A stretch of 64,000 bases of DNA from DASUPK01 sp963695805 (GTDB lineage: Bacteria; Actinomycetota; Thermoleophilia; Solirubrobacterales; 70-9). A program made the translations under genes and the position numbers. Location of the stretch: contig CAVOHV010000001.1 in assembly GCA_963695805.1 (NCBI GenBank), forward strand, positions 124,001 through 188,000, given 5' to 3'. Positions 16,212 to 24,916 of the stretch are shown here, piece by piece; position 1 is the first letter of the stretch, and each line of letters begins with the position of its first letter. The notes under the pieces were generated by a model. The model ran no database searches. It saw only the letters and a list, made by a program, of their open reading frames with translations, and was not told where the DNA came from.

Positions 16212-18035
16212 ATGGAAGCCATCCAAGGTCGGGGCTTGAAGTTTTTCCGCAGGACGGGGCTTTTCGCTGTGCTGCTCGCGCTGCTCCTGCCCGCCACCGC
16301 GAGCGCCGCGGACAGCATCTACTGGTCCAGGGAGGACGGATTCAACTCGATCCGCGTCGGGAACCTGGACGGGTCGGTGTCACCAACTTCCCCCAAGACC
16401 CTGTTTGACGACCCGGGGCGCCCGTGCGGGGTGGCACTTAACCCCGCGGGCGGCAAGATCTACTGGGCGAACTGGGACTCGGGGCAGATCCAGGTCGCGA
16501 ACCTCGACGGCACGCCCTTACACACCAACCCCGATGTGTTCATCGATACGCTGTTCACCGCGCCCGGCAACAACCTCTGCGGCGTCGCGGTCGACCCCGC
16601 GAACAACAAGATCTACTGGGCCAACTTCAGCACCAGCGAGATCTGGGTCGGGAACCTAGACGGCACGGGCACCGCCTCCATCCTGTTCACAGACCCGCCC
16701 GGAAGCGGCCCGAGCGGGGTAGCGATCGACCCCGCGGGCGGCAAGATCTACTGGACCAACCAGCCCACCGACCAGGTTCGGGTCGGGAACCTGAACGGCT
16801 CGGGGTCCGCCTCGACCCTGTTCGGCAGCGACGCTCTCGTCCCTAGCGCCGAGGACAACCCGATCGGGGTCGCGGTCGATCCCGCGGCCGGCAAGATCTA
16901 CTGGACCGACCTGGCCGCCGGGGCGGTCCGGGTCGGGCCCCTGGGAGGCAGCACCGTGGGCACCGCCACGACCCTGTTTAACGTCACGACCTTCGGGCCG
17001 AGCGGGCCGGCGATCGACCCCACGGCGAGCCCGCCTAAGATCTACTGGGCCGGCTGGCAGTCCGGCGCGGGGATCCAGTCCGGGAACCTGGACCCCATTG
17101 GGGGCCCCACGCCCCTGTTCAGCGGCGAGGGCAACTCGCTCTTCACCGCGGTGCTGAAGGCGCCCGCGCCCGCCGACCCCGCCGAGCCTCCGGAGATCTC
17201 CGAGGGATTCGGGGGGCAGCTCACCTGCAGCCAGGGGAGCTGGGCTCCCGACCTGCTCGGGGCGTTCCTGTACAGGGCCCCCGCAGAGTTCGACTTCCAG
17301 TGGCAGAAGGTCGGAGACGGCGACATCCCCGGCGAAATGGCGTCGACCTTCATGCCCACCGACCCCGGCGACTACACCTGCACCGTGACGGCCACCAACC
17401 AGGCCGGGTCGGCCTCGCAGACCAGCGTGGCGTTCAACGTGCCGGCCCCAGAGATCACGGAGTTGAGCCCCGCGCATGGCTGGATCGGACTGAAGAACAG
17501 CGACGACCAGGGGACTCAGTTCGACCTCAGGGCCGAGCTGCTCAAGAACGGCGAGGTGGTCGCCTCGGGGCTAAAGCGCTGCATCACGGGCGTCACGCGC
17601 AATCCCGCGCTCGCGACCGAGGCCGTGGTCCCGTGGGATGCGTTCGCACCCGTGTCCACGAGTCCCGGAGATACGCTGTCGCTTCGCTTCTCCACCAGGA
17701 TCGGCACCAACCCGAACAACCCGAACAACAGCAAGTGCGCCGGCCCGGGAGGAAGCCACAGCAGCGCTGTCGGCCTTCGGCTTTACTACGACTCCGCGAC
17801 CAGGCCGTCGGCCTTCGACGCGAAGATCGCCCCCGATCCGAGCCAAGCTCTGTACCTGCGCTCGGACGGCAACGCCTGCGCCAACCAGGAGAGCACCAGC
17901 GTCACCAGCCGCTTTCTCCATTCGACGTCACCGAGCGCAGCGAACGCGAAGTGCAAGGACTCGGCGGCGGTGAAGTTCGCCGGCGGCAACGCGTTCAAGG
18001 ACATAGGCACCTGGAGCCTCGCTCCGCTGCCGTAG
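16212..18035 (+). CDS. Secreted YWTD-type beta-propeller protein
   Basis: 607 residues. ATG 16212 chosen because a signal peptide follows (KFFRRTGLFAVLLALLLPAT, cleavage near ASAAD); a longer in-frame start at 16116 would bury it. The N-terminal 300 residues contain six blades with the repeated pattern GVA(V/I)DPAxGKIYWxN and VGNLDG, the YWTD/NHL-like propeller motif used for extracellular protein or glycan contacts. An Ig-like PKD-type domain follows (about 320-420), then a C-terminal beta domain with paired cysteines (KRCITG, SKCAGPGG, ACANQE, AKCKDS). Probably surface or secreted; ligand unknown. Confidence 0.8.
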   Translation: MEAIQGRGLKFFRRTGLFAVLLALLLPATASAADSIYWSREDGFNSIRVGNLDGSVSPTSPKTLFDDPGRPCGVALNPAGGKIYWANWDSGQIQVANLDGTPLHTNPDVFIDTLFTAPGNNLCGVAVDPANNKIYWANFSTSEIWVGNLDGTGTASILFTDPPGSGPSGVAIDPAGGKIYWTNQPTDQVRVGNLNGSGSASTLFGSDALVPSAEDNPIGVAVDPAAGKIYWTDLAAGAVRVGPLGGSTVGTATTLFNVTTFGPSGPAIDPTASPPKIYWAGWQSGAGIQSGNLDPIGGPTPLFSGEGNSLFTAVLKAPAPADPAEPPEISEGFGGQLTCSQGSWAPDLLGAFLYRAPAEFDFQWQKVGDGDIPGEMASTFMPTDPGDYTCTVTATNQAGSASQTSVAFNVPAPEITELSPAHGWIGLKNSDDQGTQFDLRAELLKNGEVVASGLKRCITGVTRNPALATEAVVPWDAFAPVSTSPGDTLSLRFSTRIGTNPNNPNNSKCAGPGGSHSSAVGLRLYYDSATRPSAFDAKIAPDPSQALYLRSDGNACANQESTSVTSRFLHSTSPSAANAKCKDSAAVKFAGGNAFKDIGTWSLAPLP

Positions 18036-18238
18036 CCGCGTCCCCGAGCGGAAGCGACAACAGAGCGAAGATCCCTGCGAGCGCGAGGATGCATAGCAAC
18101 AGCCGGGCTACCGTCGGATCCTGAGCGTTTCGTGGACGGCCGATCCGAATGGACATGGTCGTTTTCTCGCGGAGCGGCTGTTCTCACTGTGCCTCCGCGC
18201 TGCGCAAAAACGGCGAGTGACCTTCACGTCGCCAGAGT

Positions 18239-18260
18239 GCTGCTTTTCGTCCAAAGCGGC
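18239..18260 (-). repeat. H2-type hairpin repeat
   Basis: Inverted copy: GCTGCTTTTCGTCC-AAAGCGGC, followed by CTACT, the stop-side junction seen after SnoaL tails on the minus strand. Confidence 0.75.
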
Positions 18261-18283
18261 TACTCGCACAGCCCTCAAATGAA

Positions 18284-18311
18284 GGGGGCCCTCTTCGGAA
18301 TGAGGGCCCCC
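18284..18311. terminator. Strong bidirectional terminator hairpin
   Basis: GGGGGCCCTC, 8-base loop, GAGGGCCCCC: a 10-bp perfect stem between two convergent genes (propeller gene and the minus-strand secreted protein). Confidence 0.7.
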
Positions 18312-18333
18312 TGATGCCTCCGATTCGGGCTGG

Positions 18334-18834
18334 CTAGTAGCTGATCGTGCCGCTCAGCGAGAACGTGGTGGCGAACGTCGCTGTCGTGGCGCTCGTGGAG
18401 ATGGGCGTCTGGGTGAACGGGCCGCTGACACTTCCGCTGGCGCCCGTAAAGCGCCCGGTGCCACCGGTAATCGTGGTGGCCGTCGTTCCTGTGGAGCCTC
18501 CCGAAACGACGTTCGTCCCGCTGCCGCTGAAATCGCCAAACAGCTGGTCGCCGTTGGCGGCGGTGAGGGTGAGGAGACCGGCGATGTCAAAGCTGTTCGG
18601 CCCAGAGGGTGTGAGCACTCCGTCGATGTGAACGGTTGACTTCCCCATGTGGCTCACGGTCCCCGTTCCATCGGTCACGAAATTCAGGGGCGGGACCCCG
18701 AGGACGACGACGGTGGTTCCCGATCCATTGCCTTTTATCGGACGATCCGTGCCACCCGCCTTGCCGAGCGCCGTCGCAGGAGCCAGGACGCCGAGCGCGA
18801 GAACCAGCGCGGCGATCATGATCGCTTTTCGCAT
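18334..18834 (-). CDS. Secreted beta-barrel-like protein
   Basis: 166 residues from ATG 18834, with a perfect AAGGAGGT ribosome site upstream. Signal peptide MRKAIMIAALVLALGVLAPA with cleavage near TALGKA. The mature part is Gly/Ser/Thr-rich beta structure with TTITGGTGRFTGASGSVSGP, the segment typical of allene-oxide-cyclase/dirigent-like barrels; a related gene lies at 22366. Exported, no catalytic residues recognised. Confidence 0.7.
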   Translation of the reverse strand: MRKAIMIAALVLALGVLAPATALGKAGGTDRPIKGNGSGTTVVVLGVPPLNFVTDGTGTVSHMGKSTVHIDGVLTPSGPNSFDIAGLLTLTAANGDQLFGDFSGSGTNVVSGGSTGTTATTITGGTGRFTGASGSVSGPFTQTPISTSATTATFATTFSLSGTISY

Positions 18835-18974
18835 GGTTACCTCCTTCGGCCTCAGGCGAGGCCGATTGTTCTTTGGGTGTTCAGGCTTCCACCCCCGCGA
18901 AGCTTCGCCATCCGCACTCTGCCCGGACTGCAATCCGTGCACAACACGTAGGCGTGCCTACCCGACCACGGAAC

Positions 18975-18999
18975 TGCTGCTTTCCATGCGAAGCGGCGC
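18975..18999 (-). repeat. H1-type hairpin repeat
   Basis: CTGCTGCTTT-CCATGC-GAAGCGGCG, H1 in inverted orientation. Confidence 0.7.
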
Positions 19000-19060
19000 T
19001 TCTGGCTGGCGGGCCACACCACCCCCGAGCACGCAAATTCATGTTGGTACCGTCCGAAGA

Positions 19061-19258
19061 GTGGACCGCAGTGACGCTCGCAGGCTCGCCAACGCGCTCC
19101 GCGATCAACTCTGGTCGACGGGGAGCGAAGACCTGCTCTCGCGGCTTGCGGATCGCGGCGGGATGAACGTCGGGCTGAATCCCCCGGACGAAGTCGAGGA
19201 CGAGGAGCTGACCGAGCTCGTCTGGCGGGCGCTTAAGCATGCCGGTCTCGCCGACTGA
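19061..19258 (+). CDS. Small hypothetical protein
   Basis: 65 residues from GTG 19061 (VDRSDARRLANALRDQLWST). A helical, charged protein ending DEELTELVWRALKHAGLAD. No motif recognised; the HAGLAD end only loosely resembles the SnoaL tail. Start uncertain because the frame is open further upstream. Confidence 0.4.
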   Translation: MDRSDARRLANALRDQLWSTGSEDLLSRLADRGGMNVGLNPPDEVEDEELTELVWRALKHAGLAD

Positions 19259-19379
19259 CTACTCGCTGTCCGCTCGGGAACCTGCCCGTGTCCGACGCGG
19301 CCTCTGGCGACTGCCCGAGGCACGGCTGCGATCGCCCAATCCCCGGCGCTGATCGCGGTCTCGTCTAGCATCCGCGTCG

Positions 19380-19607
19380 ATGGCGGGAGTAATCCGACTT
19401 GTTCCACTCGACGAGCGCGGACGGGAGATCCTCGACGAGTTCGAAGGGAAAACCGGAGAGCAGGCGACCGAGGTCCAGGGTGACGGAGGCCGCCTGTACC
19501 ACGTCGAGGGCGCAGGCGTCAGCGGTGAGGAATTCGACGCGATGCTGAGCGACATCGATTCGGACTGGCCCGAGCACGTCACTCGGACGAGCTCAATACT
19601 GCCGTAG
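19380..19607 (+). CDS. Small hypothetical protein
   Basis: 75 residues, MAGVIRLVPLDERGREILDE. Acidic alpha/beta protein (VQGDGGRLYHVEGAGVSGEE; MLSDIDSDWPEHV). No cysteines, signal or membrane segment. Function not recognised; coding is supported by GC-rich third positions. Confidence 0.45.
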   Translation: MAGVIRLVPLDERGREILDEFEGKTGEQATEVQGDGGRLYHVEGAGVSGEEFDAMLSDIDSDWPEHVTRTSSILP

Positions 19608-19686
19608 CCTCGTCAGGTGAGTCGAGAGCAGGCGCATGCCCGGTCGCCTAACTCGCACTGAGCGGGGATAGCTTCGATCAGAAACC

Positions 19687-19745
19687 GCTGCTTTTCGTCC
19701 AAAGCGGCTACTCCGCCAGCCCGGTGGCTTCGAGGGCCTCGACCC
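19687..19745 (-). repeat. H2 hairpin plus SnoaL tail remnant
   Basis: Minus strand reads GRVEALEATGLAE, stop (19708-19710), then GCCGCTTTGGACGAAAAGCAGC-type H2. The rest of the gene is not recognisable upstream, so only the end module survives. Confidence 0.65.
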
Positions 19746-19898
19746 TCCCGTCGTCCGCCGTACAGACGCACCCCAGCGTCTCGGCGACCAGGCATGCCCA
19801 CCACTCTCCGGGCAGAGATGACTTGTCCACGGCGCCCGATCCGGCATAGGGTGGACCCGGAAGTTGTTTTGGGGCCCAAGAGAGAGAAGGAGTGGTAC

Positions 19899-20291
19899 AT
19901 GGCAGAGCAGGATGTGGAGAACCTTCGCGGCGCATACGACAGCTTCAACGCAGGCAACCCACAGACTGTGCTGGACCTGATGGCGCCCGATGTCGAGTGG
20001 ATCGAGCCCGGCGGAGGCAATTCGGCCTCCGGGACGTTCAGCGGGCCCGAGAGCGTGGCAGCCGATGTGTTCAGCACGATCCCGGCGAACTTCGATGAGT
20101 TCTCCGTGAACCCGGAGAAGTTCGAGGACCAGGGCGAAACGGTGGTCGTCACCGGCCGCTTCCAGGGGAAGGCGAAGAGCGGCGCAGACCTCGACACGCC
20201 CTTCGAGCACGTCTGGGACTTCGACGCTGGCAAGGTCAAGCGGTTCAACAACGACGTGGACCAAGAGGCCTGGACCGCCGCCTGGAGCTGA
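19899..20291 (+). CDS. SnoaL-like protein, divergent
   Basis: 130 residues from ATG 19899 with GAGAGAAGGAGTGG upstream, so this copy has a normal ribosome site. MAEQDVENLRGAYDSFNAGN, then LDLMAPDVEWIEPGGGNSAS and GRFQGKAKSGADLDTPFEHV. It lacks both the GATACT start module and the EAAGLSE tail (ending DQEAWTAAWS), so it is an NTF2-fold relative outside the cassette family. A terminator follows at 20300. Confidence 0.8.
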   Translation: MAEQDVENLRGAYDSFNAGNPQTVLDLMAPDVEWIEPGGGNSASGTFSGPESVAADVFSTIPANFDEFSVNPEKFEDQGETVVVTGRFQGKAKSGADLDTPFEHVWDFDAGKVKRFNNDVDQEAWTAAWS

Positions 20292-20299
20292 AACGCGGA

Positions 20300-20324
20300 G
20301 GCCCGGCGGCAAAGTCGCCGGGCC
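20300..20324 (+). terminator. Terminator hairpin
   Basis: GGCCCGGCG, 7-base loop, CGCCGGGCC, directly after the NTF2-like gene. Confidence 0.6.
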
Positions 20325-20411
20325 CCTTGGCACTCGCGTCCCCTGTCGAGTTCGCTGTCTTCCTTGGCGTGGGCGGAGCCGCCGCGATAGGCGAGCCCCG
20401 TGTCGAAGAGC

Positions 20412-20477
20412 GTTCCTTTCCATGCAAAGCGAAACTCTGCTTTGGACGAAAAGCGGCGCTTTGCATAGAAAGCGGCG
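20412..20477. repeat. Three hairpin repeats in tandem
   Basis: In order: H1 inverted (CTTTCCATGCAAAG), H2 (CTTTGGACGAAAAG), H1 (CTTTGCATAGAAAG), back to back within 66 bp. No gene module is attached, so this is a cluster of empty sites. Confidence 0.75.
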
Positions 20478-20576
20478 GCCGTCGAGTGGCGCGATAAGAG
20501 GGCGGTCTGGTGGCGTGCGCTAGGAAGCGACCCGATGGTCCGCCCGCGTGGCAATGCGCACGCCGCCAGACGGGTT

Positions 20577-20861
20577 CTATTGGTGTACGCCGTCACTCAC
20601 GATCTCGGCGGCGCGCTCCTCGGGCGGGCCCGCCAAGCCTCCCTCGATGGGCAGACTTGGCAGCAGCTTGTCTTGGACGAAGCGGTCGGATTGTTCCTTG
20701 GACTCCCACACGGCGGCGATCAGGATGCCCCCGTCGGTCGGCCCGGCGGCGTGGTAATTCTGTCCCTCGGGCAGACCTCCCGGAGGGTGCACCACCGCAA
20801 TTGTCGCGTTGTACTGATCCTCGGTCCCACCCGACCAGAAATGCGTCAACAGGTATGCCAT
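20577..20861 (-). CDS. ABM-type dimeric alpha-beta barrel protein
   Basis: 94 residues, MAYLLTHFWSGGTEDQYNAT. The layout (strand, helix, GPTDGGILIAAVWESKEQSD, helix, short C-terminus) is that of antibiotic-biosynthesis-monooxygenase-like small barrels, also seen in heme or quinone modifying enzymes. No metal or heme ligand is obvious. A distant relative lies at 55706. Ribosome site AGAAGGAG upstream. Cytosolic; substrate unknown. Confidence 0.6.
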   Translation of the reverse strand: MAYLLTHFWSGGTEDQYNATIAVVHPPGGLPEGQNYHAAGPTDGGILIAAVWESKEQSDRFVQDKLLPSLPIEGGLAGPPEERAAEIVSDGVHQ

Positions 20862-20936
20862 GTGGTCTCCTTCTCTTGAGTGTCAGGCGAGCCTAGTCGG
20901 TGACACAGCCCTCGCAGCCGCCGGGCTGCAGGAGTA

Positions 20937-20982
20937 GCCGCTTTGGACGAAAAGCAGCGGTTCTGCTTTGCATGGAAAGCAG
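20937..20982 (+). repeat. H2 + H1 hairpin pair between cassettes
   Basis: The clearest junction: a SnoaL-type end (GCCGGGCTGCAGGAGTAG, 20919-20937) runs straight into H2, 4 bp, H1, then the GATACT start module and ATG 21011. Confidence 0.85.
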
Positions 20983-21010
20983 CACTCCGCCGAGAGATAC
21001 TGGGTGGGCG

Positions 21011-21145
21011 ATGTCGGAGGAGAGCGTCGATCTGGTCCGACGATTGCTGGAGATGTTCGCGAAGCGTGAGCACGAGGCGGTGTTCGCTTTCTACGCGCCC
21101 GACATCGAGTGGGACGCGACAGCGTGGGAGTCAGATTGCGGCGGT
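21011..21145 (+). pseudogene. SnoaL-like gene, N-terminal part
   Basis: MSEESVDLVRRLLEMFAKRE and FAFYAPDIEWDATAWE, then the frame leaves the family consensus. Start module complete (GAGATACTGGGTGGGCG). The break lies just upstream of the DUF4239 gene. Confidence 0.7.
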
Positions 21146-21228
21146 GAACAACGGGATCGTCAGATCCTTGAGCAGGTCTCCGTCCACACCCCGCCCGGCA
21201 AGCTAGCCGACTGCGGCATGATGCCAGC

Positions 21229-22065
21229 GTGAACCTCTGGCTGGTGGCCCTGATCGTCGCGGTTGGCGCCGCGGCGGCGGTCGGCCTCATGTATCTGGTC
21301 CGCCGCCGGTCGAAGGCCGACCACTTCTTCATCGAAATCGAGCGCGGCGCCGGGATCTTCTCGTTCCTCGGCACCGCCTTTGCGGTCATCCTCGCTTTCG
21401 TCGTCCTCGCGGCCTTCCAGAGCTTCAACGACGCCAAGGCCGGTGCAGAGAAGGAGGCCACGTCGGTGGTGGAACTCTCGCGGACGGCCGAGTTCTTCCC
21501 CCCGCCCGAGAAGGATCCGATCGAGGGCGTCCTGATCTGTTACGGGCGGGCCGTGATCCACGAGGAGTGGCCCGCGATGAAGAGCGGGGACCGGAGCCCG
21601 CTGGTGGGGGCGTGGGTGAACAGCTTCCAGGGCGATCTCAAGCAGCTGAATCCCCGGACCGAGGTGCAGAAGGCCGCGTTCCTGCAGCTCCTCGCGCAGC
21701 AGGACAACCGGACCGACGGCCGGCGGGAGCGGCTCAGCGAGGCGAACCGCTCGATCCCGACGCCGGTCTGGTTCTTCCTCGGCTTCGGCGCCTTCGTGAC
21801 GATCGGCTTCGCCTTCTTCTTCGCCGACCGGCGCGAGGGTTTCATCGTGCAGGGGAGCCTGATCGCGGCGATCGCCGCCCTGGTCATCTCGGGACTCCTG
21901 CTGGTCTGGTTCCTCGACCATCCTTACGAGAACAGCAGCGGCAGCATCACGCCGGACGAGATGGAGCGGCAGCTCGTGATCGTCCAGCGCGAGCACAAGG
22001 ACGTCGTGCCGCCGTGCGACGACGAGGGCCATCGGGCGTCCCCGCCGCCCGCGGTCAGGAGCTAG
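21229..22065 (+). CDS. DUF4239-type membrane protein
   Basis: 278 residues from GTG 21229. Four membrane segments: LWLVALIVAVGAAAAVGLMY (about 3-22), FLGTAFAVILAFVVLAAFQS (about 45-64), VWFFLGFGAFVTIGFAFFFA (about 185-205) and VQGSLIAAIAALVISGLLLV (about 213-235), with a soluble domain between the pairs. This is the DUF4239/bestrophin-like layout; an ion-channel role is only a guess. It sits between an N-terminal and a C-terminal SnoaL fragment, both in the same orientation, as if inserted into that gene. Confidence 0.75.
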   Translation: MNLWLVALIVAVGAAAAVGLMYLVRRRSKADHFFIEIERGAGIFSFLGTAFAVILAFVVLAAFQSFNDAKAGAEKEATSVVELSRTAEFFPPPEKDPIEGVLICYGRAVIHEEWPAMKSGDRSPLVGAWVNSFQGDLKQLNPRTEVQKAAFLQLLAQQDNRTDGRRERLSEANRSIPTPVWFFLGFGAFVTIGFAFFFADRREGFIVQGSLIAAIAALVISGLLLVWFLDHPYENSSGSITPDEMERQLVIVQREHKDVVPPCDDEGHRASPPPAVRS

Positions 22066-22106
22066 GGACAGTCACGTAACGGCGGGCGGTGCGCAAGGAC
22101 CGATCG

Positions 22107-22216
22107 ATATGGGCATCGACGGATTCGACTGCGAAGTCATCGACGGCAAGATCGCACGGGTGACGGCGTTCCTGACCGAGAAAGAAGCCCTCGAAGCCGC
22201 CGGGCTGTCGGAGTAG
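22107..22216 (+). pseudogene. SnoaL-like gene, C-terminal part
   Basis: Reads MGIDGFDCEVIDGKIARVTA then FLTEKEALEAAGLSE and stop (22214-22216). Possibly the other end of the gene that starts at 21011; about 50 central codons are missing. Confidence 0.65.
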
Positions 22217-22224
22217 TCCAGAGT

Positions 22225-22271
22225 GCCGCTTTGGACGAAAAGCAGCACCGCTGCTTTGCATGGAAAGCAGC
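22225..22271 (+). repeat. H2 + H1 hairpin pair
   Basis: H2 at 22225-22246 and H1 at 22250-22271, 9 bp after a SnoaL stop. The usual start module does not follow; the sequence turns into unrelated GC-rich DNA. Confidence 0.85.
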
Positions 22272-22365
22272 ACTCGACGGCTCCGCCCGAGATCGCGGGG
22301 AACCGCCGAAACTCGGGGGCGCCGGGCCCGCGGTGCCCGTCGGCGAGCCCGACGCCCTGTGACGC

Positions 22366-22836
22366 TCAGCCGATCACGTGAAAGACGAAGTCGAACTTCG
22401 TCCCTTGCGGATTGTGGTAATTGAGCTCCATCTCGCCGCGAGCGTTGCGGTACGCGCCCGTCCCGCCAGTGATCGCAAGCACCGTGTTACCCGTGTCGCT
22501 GAACGGGCCTTCGACGGTGATCTGGCCGGACGGCAGGAACGTCGTCCACGTGCACTGCCAGGAGCTGCCCACGACGATGCGGATACAGGATCCCTGGTCG
22601 GTACCGACCTTGTGCGTGTCGGCCGCGTCGAAGACATCGTTCCCGAACGTGAGAATGTTGCCGACGACGTCGTTGTTGGGGTCTCCGTTGGTGACGACAT
22701 CGGTGTCCGCGTGTTCGACGACCGTGATCGTCTTACCAGCGGGATGGTGTCCCTTGCCCTTGCCCGCGCTTGAGTTGACCGCGACCGCGAGCACAGCCGC
22801 GGCCACCAGGAGCGCGGCGGCGATTACCCGCTTCAT
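22366..22836 (-). CDS. Secreted AOC-barrel-like protein
   Basis: 156 residues from ATG 22836 with AAGGAGGTCGAG upstream. Signal peptide MKRVIAAALLVAAAVLAVAV, cleavage near SSAGK. Mature part: VVEHADTDVVTNGDPNNDVV, DQGSCIRIVVGSSWQCTWTT (one disulphide pair possible) and LAITGGTGAYRNARGEMELN, the pattern of allene-oxide-cyclase/dirigent-type barrels. Exported; plant-type enzymatic function should not be assumed. Related to the gene at 18334. Confidence 0.75.
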   Translation of the reverse strand: MKRVIAAALLVAAAVLAVAVNSSAGKGKGHHPAGKTITVVEHADTDVVTNGDPNNDVVGNILTFGNDVFDAADTHKVGTDQGSCIRIVVGSSWQCTWTTFLPSGQITVEGPFSDTGNTVLAITGGTGAYRNARGEMELNYHNPQGTKFDFVFHVIG

Positions 22837-22991
22837 CTCGACCTCCTTGTCGTCGAGCCGGTGGGAGCCAAGCCCTCGCGAACCACCCATCTCACGCCGG
22901 CTCTGCTTTGGATTCACAGGCGGCCAACAAGTCTCGAGGACCTGGCACGACGCTAACACTCCCCCGGCAACACCAGGGCTCCTCCTTCGAG

Positions 22992-23075
22992 GGCGCGGCG
23001 CCGTCGAAGGTGGCCTCGCCGGCTGGCCGGAGTGCGAGGGAGCCCCTGGGCGAGGCTTCTTCGCGTCTAGGTCGG
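22992..23075 (+). repeat. Dispersed repeat R2, copy A
   Basis: GCGGCGCCGTCGAAGGTGGC ... GGCTGGCCGGAGTGCGAGGG ... GGCTTCTTCGCGT. Related copies at 48359 and 52740, all between genes for exported proteins. Not coding. Confidence 0.6.
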
Positions 23076-23218
23076 GAACAGAGCCCGCTTATCCGCGAAA
23101 CGTTCCCGGCCTTCCACGCGGAAAGGACAGCCCCGGGAATCAACTGCGATTCGCAATCAGCGGACGTGGATCTCACATTCCCGGGGGAAAGTCCCCGCCG
23201 CTGTGTGGACAAGTACTG

Positions 23219-23842
23219 ATGTGCCCCACGGAGAGCGGCCTTAGCGTTCCGCGGGTGCTTCTCCTGAGGAGTGGGGGTTTGAAAATTGGGAGCGCGGTGC
23301 TCGTGGCATTCACGTGCGCGTGCCTCCTGATCGATTCGCCACAGGCGCTGGGAGCAGGCGGGTCTGCGCAGGCGGCGGGCTCGAAAGTGAAGCGCAGCAA
23401 GGTCTGTAAGAAGAAGCGCAAGAAGGGAACCGGCTGCAAGACGCACAAGGGTCGCCGCGCTTCACTGCCGGCCCTCCCTCGCACCGTGACGCTGACCTGG
23501 GATTCAGGCGCCGACATCGATCTCAAGGTCTACGACATGAAGGGACACCATGCCGGCATCCAGAATGGGGTCATCATCAACGGAATCCCCGGCGCCACGT
23601 ACTCGGGCAACGACAGCGATGGATTCGGCCCGGAGACCTTCAGCGACCCGTTTGGCCGCAGGGTCGGATACCTAGTCTGCTACGTCTCCGGTCCGTCAGC
23701 CAACGTCACCTTGACCGATTCCGGCCTTGGAGGCACCCGCTCCACCGGCACCCTCGGGCCGCCGGGTTCGCCGCCCGACCTCACGCAGGCGTACACGATC
23801 GCCGTGGGCTGGGGATATCTGCCGATCGGCGCTCACTGCTGA
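23219..23842 (+). CDS. Secreted lysine-rich protein
   Basis: About 207 residues from ATG 23219; a TTG at 23279 behind GAGGAGTGGGGG is an alternative. A hydrophobic export segment (IGSAVLVAFTCACLLIDSPQ) is followed by a very basic linker (KVKRSKVCKKKRKKGTGCKT) and a beta domain with TWDSGADIDLKVYDMKGHHA, DSDGFGPETFSDPFGRR and VGYLVCYVSGPSANVTL. The last part resembles extracellular Asp/Gly metal-binding beta-sandwiches. Ligand unknown. Confidence 0.6.
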   Translation: MCPTESGLSVPRVLLLRSGGLKIGSAVLVAFTCACLLIDSPQALGAGGSAQAAGSKVKRSKVCKKKRKKGTGCKTHKGRRASLPALPRTVTLTWDSGADIDLKVYDMKGHHAGIQNGVIINGIPGATYSGNDSDGFGPETFSDPFGRRVGYLVCYVSGPSANVTLTDSGLGGTRSTGTLGPPGSPPDLTQAYTIAVGWGYLPIGAHC

Positions 23843-24101
23843 GCAAACCGACCGGTGCTTTTCCGAGAAAACGGGGTGAGGAATTCACTCGGTGCTGCAC
23901 CGGCGCGTCCCTTACCTCCCTTGTGGGGCGCGACGGCTCTGTAGCTCTGGCTCAGCGTCTACAGCCACCTGCTGCCGCAGTCCGACGAGATCGCCGCAGA
24001 GCGCGTGGCAGCCGCGCTCTCGGCGTGAAACGAGGCGGTTTTCTGAGCGGGCAGCTCTTCGCCTCGCACCCTCCCCTCCGCCGGGGGATACTGCGTGGGC
24101 G

Positions 24102-24518
24102 ATGTCGGAGGAGACGATCGCGGTTATTCAGCGCGGCTACGAGGCTTTCAACCGTGGCGACGAATCGGCGATCTCGGAGCTTGTGGGGGAGCATGCGACT
24201 CGCGACCTTGAGTGGAAAGCCATTGCCTCCTTTCCGGGCGGGGAGGGCCTCTATCAAGGCCCCGGCGCGATCCAGGCGTTGATGGATGCCATTCGATCCG
24301 AGTGGGAGGAGTTCGAGGTGAGCCTCGATGAGGTCCTTCACGATGGAGAGGAGGTGCTCGTCCTCGCCGAGCTGTTTCGCGGCCGAGCCCGGGAGAGCGG
24401 AGCGGAGGTGGAAGCCCGCATCTTTTCGACCTACTGGTTCGAGAATGGAAAGCTCTGGAAACGGGCTCCTTTCACCGAACGGAAGGCAGCCCTCGAAGCC
24501 GCCGGACTGTCGGAGTAG
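24102..24518 (+). CDS. SnoaL-like protein, duplicate copy 1
   Basis: 138 residues: MSEETIAVIQRGYEAFNRGD, DLEWKAIASFPGGEGLYQGP, DEVLHDGEEVLVLAELFRGR, tail KAALEAAGLSE. GATACT stands 9 nt before ATG. The segment 24087-24519 is identical but for one base to 46826-47258. First gene of a three-unit tandem array; next ATG begins 3 bp after the stop (TAGGCGATG). Confidence 0.85.
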   Translation: MSEETIAVIQRGYEAFNRGDESAISELVGEHATRDLEWKAIASFPGGEGLYQGPGAIQALMDAIRSEWEEFEVSLDEVLHDGEEVLVLAELFRGRARESGAEVEARIFSTYWFENGKLWKRAPFTERKAALEAAGLSE

Positions 24519-24521
24519 GCG

Positions 24522-24913
24522 ATGTCGGAGGAGAACGTCGAGATCGTGCGGCGGTCCTGGGGGCTTGAGGTCTCCGAGCCCCATGCTCGCGCCAAGGCGC
24601 TGGAGACCTTTGATCCCGAAGTTGTTTGGAACCCCGTCGACGAGAGGCCGTCGTACGGCCTGGATGCGTACTTGGACTACAACAGGCGCTGGGAGGCCCG
24701 TGGGAAGACCTTGAGATGACCCCCGAGGAGTTCATCGACGCTGGGAATCGGGTGGTGGTGAGAGCGTATTTCCGGGGACGCGGCCGGGGAAGCGGGCTCG
24801 AGGTCGATACCCGCTTCTATGAGCTCTACACGCTGCGCGGCGGCAAGATCGTCCGCGTTGACGAGTTCACTGGGCTGGAGGAGGCCCTCGAAGCCGCCGG
24901 GCTGTCGGAGTAG
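24522..24913 (+). pseudogene. SnoaL-like gene with one frameshift
   Basis: MSEENVEIVRRSWGLEVSEP to YLDYNRRWE in one frame, then GPWEDLEMTPEEFIDAGNRV to EEALEAAGLSE in the next. One missing G near 24690 separates them. Otherwise a full-length, normal copy of 131 residues, so loss is recent or a consensus error. Confidence 0.75.
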
Positions 24914-24916
24914 GCG

